This document shows positions 8,160 to 15,032 of a stretch of 21,861 nt of DNA, piece by piece. Source of the stretch: JAZNOQ01 sp045589215 (GTDB lineage: Bacteria; Bacillota; Clostridia; Oscillospirales; CAG-272); the NCBI GenBank assembly GCA_045589215.1, contig JAZNOQ010000123.1:1-21861 (forward strand). Reading direction: 5' to 3'. The notes beneath the pieces were generated by a model. That model was not told the DNA's origin. It did not search any database and worked only from the letters and a program-made list of their open reading frames with translations. Within the stretch, counting starts at the first letter, position 1. The number at the start of each line of letters is the position of its first letter. The position numbers and the translations under genes were made by a program.

Positions 8160-8188
8160 TTTACACACGAAAGAAAGTGTGATACAAT
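8160..8188 (+). promoter_or_regulatory. Promoter of the corrinoid/methyltransferase cluster
   Basis: TTTACA (8160-8165) and TACAAT (8183-8188) are 17 bp apart. The spacer region contains an inverted repeat CACAC/GTGTG (8164-8168/8177-8181), positioned where a repressor or the encoded AraC protein could act. Confidence 0.6.
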
Positions 8189-8217
8189 GTAGAATGTAAG
8201 GTGATACCGTCAGATGA

Positions 8218-9855
8218 TTGTCAAATGAAACAGTCGAAAATTCAACCGAATGTGAGAAGCAGATGATGATAAACGGATCAAATAGTACGGAACAGCTCGA
8301 AAAGAACGGTTTCACGGATGAGGACACGATCTACCACGGCGTTTCCTCTGTCCGTGACGTTTATGATCCCGAGACCGCTTTTTTGAGACTTGATACGCAC
8401 GACCTCGTCGAGGTCGACGTAGTCACCGAGGGGCAGGGCATTCACTGCGTGCTCGGTCAGGATATCCCGTGTAAGGCGGGTGACGTATTTGTCACCGCGC
8501 CGAATATCTCTCACGGATATTTCCTTGAAAGAGGGAGGGAGAGGCTTACGGTGAGGCGGATCTCGTTTTCCCCCGCATGTTGGTTTGACGCAAAGGTCGC
8601 CGCCCTTGGAAAGCCGAGCTACTGCTACGGAGTGTTCAATGAAAACCCGGTCGTAGCCTGTGCCGTACTACTTGCGTCTCAAATGGATATGGTTGAGATG
8701 CTTTACGATGCGATCAAGCGTGAGACCGAAGAAAAGGGGTACGAGTGGAGGAGCGCGGTACGCGGATATTTGTCGATCCTTTTGATCGAGTTTGGTCGGT
8801 GCGTCGACTCCGCGATCAAAAACGTGTCGGTCGTTTCGCGGGCTGAATGGGACACCGTTCTGTCGGTCATCAGAAGCGTAGAGGAGAATTACGGCGATCC
8901 GCATCTTACGCTTGAGTCAATCTCCGAGGAGCTGTATATCAGCAAGGCACACCTCAGCGCCCTGTTCTGTAAGATCACGGGACGGCGCTTTTCGGATTAC
9001 CTCAGGAACGTACGGCTTGATCGCGCGCGCGTTCTTCTTGAACGGACCGACAAAACGGTCGAGGCGATCATCGCGGAGTGCGGACTTAGGGATGTCACGT
9101 CCTTCTATAAAAACTTCAGCTCGTACGTGCATATGACACCGAACGAGTATAGGAAATCCATGACTCAGACCGATGACGAATCGGATGAATATAGAAAGTT
9201 ATTAAGAGGAGAAAAAGTAATGAGCATTTTAAACGAAATTTCGGCAAATATCCAGGCAGGTAAGGCAAAGCTCGTAAAGGAGCTTGTACAGCAGGCGCTT
9301 GACGAGGGCGTAAAGCCCGCAGATATTCTCGATCAGGGCCTTCTCGTCGGAATGGGAATCATTGGTGAAAAGTTTAAGAACAACGAGGTCTACGTTGCCC
9401 AGGTCATCGTTGCGGCAAGAGCAATGAACATGGGAGCACAGATCCTGAAGCCCCACCTCGTTGCAAGCGGTGTTCAGGCTACGGGCAAGGTCTGCATCGG
9501 TACGGTTCAGGGCGACCTGCACGACATCGGTAAGAACCTTGTTAAGATGATGCTTGAGGGCAAGGGTCTTGAGGTCGTTGACCTCGGAACCGACGTTCCG
9601 GCGGAGAGATTCGTGCAGACGGCGGTTGAGGAAGGTTGTCAGGTCATCTGCTGCTCCGCACTTCTCACCACGACGATGGGCGTAATGGCTGACGTTGTCA
9701 AGGCGGCTGAAGCTGCGGGCATCCCCGACAAGGTCAAGATCATGATCGGCGGCGCGCCCGTAAACGAGGACTTCTGCAAGAAGATCGGCGCGGACTGCTA
9801 CACGGTAGACGCGGCTTCTGCGGCAGACGCGGCGGTTGCATTCTGTAAGGCGTAA
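8218..9855 (+). CDS. AraC regulator fused in frame to cobalamin-binding corrinoid protein
   Basis: One open frame of 545 codons. Residues about 45-120 are a cupin-like sensor domain (CKAGDVFVTAPNISHGYF), 215-312 an AraC double helix-turn-helix ending in TPNEYRK, then a charged linker of about 20 residues, and 335-545 a complete corrinoid protein with helical cap and B12 domain, including DLHDIG (433-438) and GGAP. The regulator would sense a ligand; the corrinoid part carries the methyl group between methyltransferases. A strong ribosome binding site and ATG at 9220 lie at the junction, so the corrinoid part can also be made alone. The start is uncertain: TTG at 8218 has no well-spaced site, and ATG at 8263 or 8266 is as likely. 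Fusion may be real, or the ancestral AraC stop may have been lost by a frameshift. The joined architecture is uncommon to my knowledge. Confidence 0.8.
   Translation: MSNETVENSTECEKQMMINGSNSTEQLEKNGFTDEDTIYHGVSSVRDVYDPETAFLRLDTHDLVEVDVVTEGQGIHCVLGQDIPCKAGDVFVTAPNISHGYFLERGRERLTVRRISFSPACWFDAKVAALGKPSYCYGVFNENPVVACAVLLASQMDMVEMLYDAIKRETEEKGYEWRSAVRGYLSILLIEFGRCVDSAIKNVSVVSRAEWDTVLSVIRSVEENYGDPHLTLESISEELYISKAHLSALFCKITGRRFSDYLRNVRLDRARVLLERTDKTVEAIIAECGLRDVTSFYKNFSSYVHMTPNEYRKSMTQTDDESDEYRKLLRGEKVMSILNEISANIQAGKAKLVKELVQQALDEGVKPADILDQGLLVGMGIIGEKFKNNEVYVAQVIVAARAMNMGAQILKPHLVASGVQATGKVCIGTVQGDLHDIGKNLVKMMLEGKGLEVVDLGTDVPAERFVQTAVEEGCQVICCSALLTTTMGVMADVVKAAEAAGIPDKVKIMIGGAPVNEDFCKKIGADCYTVDAASAADAAVAFCKA
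9220..9855 (+). CDS. Corrinoid (methyl-carrier) protein, internal start within the fused frame
   Basis: 211 aa, the usual size of free-standing MtaC/MtbC/MtvC-type corrinoid proteins. An N-terminal four-helix cap (SILNEISANIQAGKAK onward) precedes a Rossmann-like B12 domain with GDLHDIGKN, whose histidine is the lower axial cobalt ligand, SALLTTTM, and GGAPVN near the nucleotide tail site. AAGAGGAG (9204-9211) sits 8 nt before this ATG, far better than any site for the long form, so a stand-alone product is expected. It would be methylated at cobalt by one of the downstream methyltransferases and repaired by the RACE protein at 15029-16540. It is the only corrinoid protein in the window, so all four methyltransferases may share it. 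Confidence 0.85.
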   Translation: MSILNEISANIQAGKAKLVKELVQQALDEGVKPADILDQGLLVGMGIIGEKFKNNEVYVAQVIVAARAMNMGAQILKPHLVASGVQATGKVCIGTVQGDLHDIGKNLVKMMLEGKGLEVVDLGTDVPAERFVQTAVEEGCQVICCSALLTTTMGVMADVVKAAEAAGIPDKVKIMIGGAPVNEDFCKKIGADCYTVDAASAADAAVAFCKA

Positions 9856-9875
9856 GTTGTATCAGGAGGCTTCAT

Positions 9876-11108
9876 ATGATTTCTGAAAAAGAAAAAGGTA
9901 TCGTGAGAGAACTTGCGAAAAGGTATATGGATCTTGTGACGACCGAAAAGCAAGTGAAAATGCGCGATCGGATGCGTGACACCAATGATCTAAAGCCGAC
10001 GCGACCTCCTGTGATCCTCGACGAGATCCCGTGGTATCAGATGGATATCGACGGGGAGTTGACCTGTCTTTGCGAGCATCAGGCTGCAAGAAAGACCGAG
10101 TACGACTTCCGTAAAAAACTCTTCTATATGAAGCATTTTAAGGCGGACAATACCTTCGAGCCCTTTTTTCGTATCAAGCGAGCTTACGATTCGACGGGCA
10201 TGGGCGTTGATTGGAAGGCATCCGATGTGAAGCGAACCGACGGGAAGAACACCATTGTGTCCCGCGAGTTCGAGGACGTATTGGAGGACGAATCGGCACT
10301 CGAACAGATGCACGACCCCGTACTTACGCTTCGCCCCGATAAGGATGCCGAAAGAATGGAATTCTATGAAGATCTCCTTGGTGACAGCATTCCGCTGAGG
10401 CTTTTCGGATTTGGATATTACTACTTTTCTCCGTGGGACAGGATCACGCGCCTGCGCGGAGTCGAGCCGATTCTTATGGATATGTACGACCGCCCCGAGT
10501 ATCTCCATGCGATCATGGATAAGTTTATCTCGGCGGCGAATGCCGAGCTTGATTTCTTTGAAGCGAATCTCGACGTAGATAACGATCAGGTAAAGCTCCA
10601 CTGCACACCCGGGCTCGTTTCGGGACTCGCAGAGAAGGGCCTCAAGGGGACGTGGTACCGCGGAATGGCGCAGTCCTTCGGTGTTGTCTCTCCTGCGATG
10701 TTTGAGGAGTTTGAGCTTGAGCATATCCTCCCGCTTGCAGAACGCTTCGGATATACCTACTACGGCTGCTGTGAGCCGCTTGACGACAAGATCGAAAAGA
10801 TCAAAAGGATTCCGAATCTTCGTAAGATCGGCTGCTCTCCTTGGGCGAATGTCGAGCGGTGTGCCGAGCAGATCGGCAAGAATTACGTGCTGTCAAGAAA
10901 GCCAAATCCCGCCCATGTCGCGATCGATACCGACCCCGAGGTGATACGGAGAGAAGTCGAGGAGACCGTGAAGATCTGTCAGAGATACGGCTGTCCCTAC
11001 GACTACGTTCTCAAAGACATCAGCACGGTATCGAACCGCCCCGGGAATCTGATCGTCTGGGCAAAGACCGTAAGCCACGTGCTCGACAAATATTACGGAG
11101 AAGCCTGA
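9876..11108 (+). CDS. URO-D fold methyltransferase, divergent long form
   Basis: 410 aa, the longest of four uroporphyrinogen-decarboxylase-superfamily proteins here. Family features are the late beta-barrel strands around SFGVVSPAMFEEFELEHILP and YYGCCEPLDDKIEKI, then IGCSPWANVE. In MtaA/CmuA-type enzymes a HxC motif and a distant Cys bind zinc; here the corresponding position reads GCCE (C298-C299) with no histidine, while an LHC pair occurs at 242-243. It should be a substrate:corrinoid methyltransferase rather than a haem enzyme, given the corrinoid gene 20 nt upstream. AGGAGG lies 6 nt before the ATG. Methyl donor unknown; O-methyl or N-methyl compounds are possible. Confidence 0.78.
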   Translation: MISEKEKGIVRELAKRYMDLVTTEKQVKMRDRMRDTNDLKPTRPPVILDEIPWYQMDIDGELTCLCEHQAARKTEYDFRKKLFYMKHFKADNTFEPFFRIKRAYDSTGMGVDWKASDVKRTDGKNTIVSREFEDVLEDESALEQMHDPVLTLRPDKDAERMEFYEDLLGDSIPLRLFGFGYYYFSPWDRITRLRGVEPILMDMYDRPEYLHAIMDKFISAANAELDFFEANLDVDNDQVKLHCTPGLVSGLAEKGLKGTWYRGMAQSFGVVSPAMFEEFELEHILPLAERFGYTYYGCCEPLDDKIEKIKRIPNLRKIGCSPWANVERCAEQIGKNYVLSRKPNPAHVAIDTDPEVIRREVEETVKICQRYGCPYDYVLKDISTVSNRPGNLIVWAKTVSHVLDKYYGEA

Positions 11109-11136
11109 GGCACTCTGTGTTACAAGGAGAAAAACA

Positions 11137-12261
11137 ATGAATACACGCGAAAGATGTATGAATATTCTGCACTACAAGGACGTTGACCGTCTGCCTGCGG
11201 TGCATTTTGGATATTGGAAGGAGGTTCTCGCAGAATGGGCAGAGCAGGGGCATATCTCAAAAGAGCTTGCGGTATCTGCGCGCGGCGACGGATCTGCGGG
11301 ACAGAGGGAGCTCGATAAGATCATCGGTTGGGACTGTAATTGGCACAACCTCGTCGGTGCGAGCATGGGTCTTTCGCCTGCGTTTGAGCAGAAGGTACTT
11401 GAGGTACTGCCGGACGGATGCCAACGCGTCGTTACGAAGAAGGGCGTCATTGAACGCGTAAAGCCCGGGATCGTGTCGATCCCCTCGGAGGATGATTACC
11501 TTCTGAAGGACAGAGAGGCGTTTGAGACTCTCTTCAAGCCGAAGATGCAGTTTTTCGACAGCCGCATCAATTCGGAGAAAATCAAGGCTGTCTTTCGTGA
11601 AAAATATGAGCAGGGCATCCCCGTCGGGCTGAACCTCGGAAGCGTGATGGGACAGATCAGAGACATCACGACGGTGATGGGGATGAGTTATCTTCTTTAC
11701 GACGAGGACGAGGAGCTGTTTGCGGATATCGTTGACACGTACGCCGAGATGCAGTACAAGTGTGCCGAGGCAGTGCTTGCGCTTGGGATTCCCTTTGACT
11801 TCGCGCATTATTGGGAGGATGTCTGCTTTAAGAACGGACCTCTCCTGTCGCCGTCGGTCTTCAACGAGCTTACGGCGAAGCACTATAAAAAGAGAAATGA
11901 GCTGTGCCATAAGCACGGCATTGATATCATCTCCCTCGACTGCGACGGTGTGACCGAAGCACTGATTCCCACCTGGATCGAAAATGGCGTGAACGTTCTG
12001 TTTCCGATCGAGATCGGAACGTGGGGCGATCAGTTTGAGCCCGCCCGCAAGAAATACGGTGAGCAGCTGCTCGGCGTCGGCGGTATGGATAAGACCGCAT
12101 TCCGCAAGGACAAGGCGGCGGTCGACGCGGAGCTTGAGCGTATGAAGCGTCTCGCGTCGATGGGTGGCTTCATCCCTTGCCCCGACCACAGAATTATGCC
12201 GGGATCGAAGTTTGAGCTCGTTCAGTACTACGCAGAGGAGATCAAGAAGATCCGTATATAA
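11137..12261 (+). CDS. URO-D fold methyltransferase
   Basis: 374 aa, beginning with the family-typical MNTRERCMNILHYKDVDRLPAV and containing FAHYWEDVCFKNGPLLSP, the central barrel motif of MtaA/CmuA relatives. At the zinc-site position it has SLDCDG (C269) instead of HxCG, with a candidate later ligand C348 in IPCPDH. AAGGAG lies 9 nt before the ATG and the gap to the previous gene is 28 nt. It is followed by a hairpin with a T-run (12291-12336) that could reduce expression of the downstream genes. The context points to methyl transfer to or from the corrinoid protein. Substrate unknown. Confidence 0.82.
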   Translation: MNTRERCMNILHYKDVDRLPAVHFGYWKEVLAEWAEQGHISKELAVSARGDGSAGQRELDKIIGWDCNWHNLVGASMGLSPAFEQKVLEVLPDGCQRVVTKKGVIERVKPGIVSIPSEDDYLLKDREAFETLFKPKMQFFDSRINSEKIKAVFREKYEQGIPVGLNLGSVMGQIRDITTVMGMSYLLYDEDEELFADIVDTYAEMQYKCAEAVLALGIPFDFAHYWEDVCFKNGPLLSPSVFNELTAKHYKKRNELCHKHGIDIISLDCDGVTEALIPTWIENGVNVLFPIEIGTWGDQFEPARKKYGEQLLGVGGMDKTAFRKDKAAVDAELERMKRLASMGGFIPCPDHRIMPGSKFELVQYYAEEIKKIRI

Positions 12262-12290
12262 TACTGCGCACGGAAAAGCACGGGCGCGGC

Positions 12291-12340
12291 AGGGCTGCTG
12301 CTACGCTACGGCTTGTAGCGCACTGCAGCCCTTTTTATAT
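12291..12340 (+). terminator. Intra-operon terminator or attenuator
   Basis: AGGGCTGC/GCAGCCCT (12291-12298/12325-12332) encloses an inner stem CGCTAC/GTAGCG (12304-12309/12315-12320) and runs into TTTTT. It sits between two methyltransferase genes of the same strand. No separate promoter is obvious before 12367, so partial read-through is likely. Confidence 0.7.
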
Positions 12341-12366
12341 AGATCGAAGAAAGGATGGATTGAGAT

Positions 12367-13437
12367 ATGACAACGCTTACCGAAAGAGAGCGGATGCTCC
12401 GCACCTTCAGACATCAGGAGGTCGACCGCATTCCGATGTACGACACGGCGTGGAAGGGCACGAAGAAGAGATGGTACGACGAGGGAATGCCTGCGGGTGT
12501 TCCGTGGGAGGATCATTTCGGCTTTGATCACGTGATCCGCGTGAAGCCCGACAACTCGCCACGCTTCCCGCGAAAGGTAATCGAGGAGAACGACAGGTAT
12601 AAGATCGTGACGACAAAATGGGGGGCGACGCAGAAGTCCTTTCAGGAGCTTGATTCGACTCCCGAGACACTGGAGTATTATTATTGCGACTCCGACCGAT
12701 GGGAGGAGTGCAAGAAGGCGATGCTGACCTACTCGGATGACCGCATCCCGTGGAAGGGACTTGCGGAGAACCATCCGAAGTGGACCAAGGAGGGAAGATT
12801 CCGTCAGCTCACCCTTTGGTTCGGCTTCGATGTCGTGCATTCGCATATGGTGGGCACCGAGAACGTGCTGATCGGAATGTACGAGGAGCCCGAATGGGTC
12901 AAGGATATGATCGGGACCTATCTCGACGTGTCGCTTGACCTCTGTCAGCGCATCCTTGACGCGGGCTACGAGTTTGACGGCATCTTCTGGTACGACGATA
13001 TGGGCTATAAGGGCTCGCCCTTCTTCTCACCCGACCTCTACCGTGAGATCGTCAAACCCTTCCATAAGAAGGCAGTCGATTGGGCGCACGAGAGAGGACT
13101 CGTCACCGAGATGCATTCCTGCGGCTTCATCGAACCCCTTCTGCCCGACGTCATTGAGACGGGTGTTGAGATGCTGAACCCGCTCGAGATCAAGGCGGGA
13201 ATGGATCCCTTCAAGCTGAAGAATCTTTACGGCGACAGGCTCGCCTTCCACGGCGGCATCAACGCACAGCTTTGGGACGATATCGACCTCGTCAGGGCAG
13301 AGATGGAGCGTATCATTCCCGCGATGAAGGAGGGCGGCGGCTACGTGTTTGCCTCCGACCACTCGATCCCGAATTCGGTTTCCCTTGAAAATATGACCGA
13401 GATCGCACGGCTTGCGCACAGTCTTGGAAAATACTGA
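12367..13437 (+). CDS. URO-D fold methyltransferase with HxCG zinc motif
   Basis: 356 aa. It begins with TERERMLRTFRHQEVDRIP, the conserved first helix of the family, and carries FWYDDMGYKGSPFFSPDLY in the barrel, then EMHSCGFIEPLLPD with H250 and C252 matching the zinc HxC motif of MtaA-type methyltransferases. FHGGIN (295-300) and ASDHSIPN follow at expected family positions. The ribosome binding site is weak (GAAAGGATGG, 12-14 nt away). The residues argue for a zinc enzyme that activates a thiol, methyl donor or acceptor, not for haem synthesis. Substrate unknown. Confidence 0.83.
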   Translation: MTTLTERERMLRTFRHQEVDRIPMYDTAWKGTKKRWYDEGMPAGVPWEDHFGFDHVIRVKPDNSPRFPRKVIEENDRYKIVTTKWGATQKSFQELDSTPETLEYYYCDSDRWEECKKAMLTYSDDRIPWKGLAENHPKWTKEGRFRQLTLWFGFDVVHSHMVGTENVLIGMYEEPEWVKDMIGTYLDVSLDLCQRILDAGYEFDGIFWYDDMGYKGSPFFSPDLYREIVKPFHKKAVDWAHERGLVTEMHSCGFIEPLLPDVIETGVEMLNPLEIKAGMDPFKLKNLYGDRLAFHGGINAQLWDDIDLVRAEMERIIPAMKEGGGYVFASDHSIPNSVSLENMTEIARLAHSLGKY

Positions 13438-13453
13438 TTTTGGGAGATTTACC

Positions 13454-14467
13454 ATGAAAAGAAATATGAAATTATGGATAGAGGGGCTGAAGGAAGCGGG
13501 GGAGAAGAAGCCGATCCCCGTCCTGTCCTTCCCCTGTGTCTCCCTTCTCGGCGTCACCGTCCGTGAATTGATCTCGGACAGTGATCTTCAGGCGAAGGGA
13601 ATGAAGCTGGTCGCAGACCGTGTGGATGCGGGTGCGTCGGTCAGCTTTATGGATCTGTCGGTTGAGGCGGAGTGCTTCGGCGCCGAGGTCTCTGTATTCG
13701 ACGAGGAGGTGCCTACGGTCAAGGGCAGACTCATTCATGACATTTGCGAAGCCGAGGCACTTGAGATCCCTCCGATCGGAAGCGGAAGAACGCAGATCTA
13801 CATCGATGCGATCGAAAAGGCGTGCAAGGAGATCACGGATCGCCCCGTACTTGCGGGAATGATCGGTCCGTTCTCACTTGCGGCGCGGCTTCTTGACGTG
13901 TCGGAGATTATGATGGATTGCTACGACGAGCCTGAAATGGTGCATCTTGTTCTCGAAAAGGTCACTTCGTTCCTCGTCGAATATGCGAAGGCGTACAAAG
14001 GGGCAGGGGCTGACGGCATCGTGATGGCAGAGCCCGTTGCGGGACTGCTTTCTCCCGCGCTCGAAGCCGAATTCTCCGCGCCCTACGTGAAGAGGATCGT
14101 CGACGCGGTCCAGGACGACGGCTTTGCCGTGATTTATCACAACTGCGGCGACAACGTGGCTTTGATGCTCGATTCGATCCTCACTACGGGATGCGCGGCA
14201 TACCACTTCGGCAATGCCGTCGATATGGAAAAAGACATCATTCCGAAGGTTCCCTCGAACATCGTCGTGATGGGTAACGTCGACCCTGCGGGTATTCTCA
14301 GAATGGGCACGCCCGAAACGGTCAGAGAAAAGACCCTTTCGCTGATGGAAAAATGCATGAAGTACCCGAATTTTGTTCTGTCGTCTGGCTGTGACATCCC
14401 TCCGATGACCCCGTGGGAGAACATCGACGCGTTCTTTCAGGCGTCGGGTGAGTATTATGGAAAATAA
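13454..14467 (+). CDS. MtaA/CmuA-family methyltransferase
   Basis: 337 aa, closest of the four to the classical MtaA/CmuA type. H229 and C231 in YHNCGDN and C313 in SSGCDIPP give the full HxC...C zinc triad with about 80 residues between, as in methanogen MtaA. GNVDP (275-279) and GMIGPFSLAA are further family marks. I chose the ATG at 13454 (GGGAG upstream); an upstream in-frame start at 13412 overlaps the previous gene and lacks a site. MtaA moves methyl from methyl-corrinoid to coenzyme M; in bacteria relatives act on other acceptors or donors. This member may be the second-step methyltransferase of the cluster, which is an inference. Confidence 0.86.
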   Translation: MKRNMKLWIEGLKEAGEKKPIPVLSFPCVSLLGVTVRELISDSDLQAKGMKLVADRVDAGASVSFMDLSVEAECFGAEVSVFDEEVPTVKGRLIHDICEAEALEIPPIGSGRTQIYIDAIEKACKEITDRPVLAGMIGPFSLAARLLDVSEIMMDCYDEPEMVHLVLEKVTSFLVEYAKAYKGAGADGIVMAEPVAGLLSPALEAEFSAPYVKRIVDAVQDDGFAVIYHNCGDNVALMLDSILTTGCAAYHFGNAVDMEKDIIPKVPSNIVVMGNVDPAGILRMGTPETVREKTLSLMEKCMKYPNFVLSSGCDIPPMTPWENIDAFFQASGEYYGK

Positions 14468-15032
14468 AGATACGCTTTTTGAAGCCCTCATGGCGGCTCC
14501 GATCGCACTCGGAGCATACAAGACGGGCATAATAGACGCGCGGGAGATCTCGCTTGACCGCGCCTTCCGTGCGATGTGTGAAGCGAATTCCTGCGGGATG
14601 TACGGCAGGTGCTGGATGTGCCCGCCCGACGTTGGGGACATCGACGTTCTTATGGCGCGGGTCGCGGATTACGACTACGCGCTCGTCTACCAAACGGTCT
14701 CGGAGCTCGAGGACAGCTTTGACTTTGAGGGAATGATCGACGCGAAAAAGCGCACCTACCCGCTCGCACAGGAGCTCCGCAAGGTCTTCAGCGACCGCGG
14801 GATCGACAAGGTCCTGCACCTTGGTGCGGGCGGATGCGGCGTGTGCGAGACCTGCGCGAAGAAAGCAAACGAGCCCTGCCGCTTCCCGGAGCGCGCGATG
14901 CCGTCGCTTGAGGCGTACGGCGTGAACGTGTCGAAGCTTGCTTCTGCTGCGGGAATGAAATACATCAACGGTCAGAACACCGTCACCTATTTCGGTGCGG
15001 TACTGTTTTCACTTGACGGAGAAAAGGAATGA
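14457..15032 (+). CDS. DUF2284 cysteine-rich metal-binding protein
   Basis: 191 aa. Two cysteine clusters are visible: C46, C52, C55 in SCGMYGRCWMCPPDVG and C127, C130, C133, C141 in GGCGVCETCAKKANEPCRFP. This is the signature of the DUF2284 family, predicted to bind metal or Fe-S. Such proteins often occur beside corrinoid methyltransferase and activator genes, so a role in electron supply to the activator or metal delivery is plausible but unproven. The ATG at 14457 overlaps the end of the methyltransferase gene by 11 nt, and the stop overlaps the next start as ATGA. A GTG at 14448 is the alternative start. Confidence 0.85.
   Translation: MENKDTLFEALMAAPIALGAYKTGIIDAREISLDRAFRAMCEANSCGMYGRCWMCPPDVGDIDVLMARVADYDYALVYQTVSELEDSFDFEGMIDAKKRTYPLAQELRKVFSDRGIDKVLHLGAGGCGVCETCAKKANEPCRFPERAMPSLEAYGVNVSKLASAAGMKYINGQNTVTYFGAVLFSLDGEKE

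Noticed and set aside
11257..12189. 310-codon minus-strand frame opposite a methyltransferase
   Set aside because: Shadow of the URO-D gene, with no recognisable protein features.
9876..14467. Haem biosynthesis uroporphyrinogen decarboxylases (hemE)
   Set aside because: Four copies next to a corrinoid protein and RACE activator, with zinc-type HxCG motifs in two, point to methyltransferases instead.
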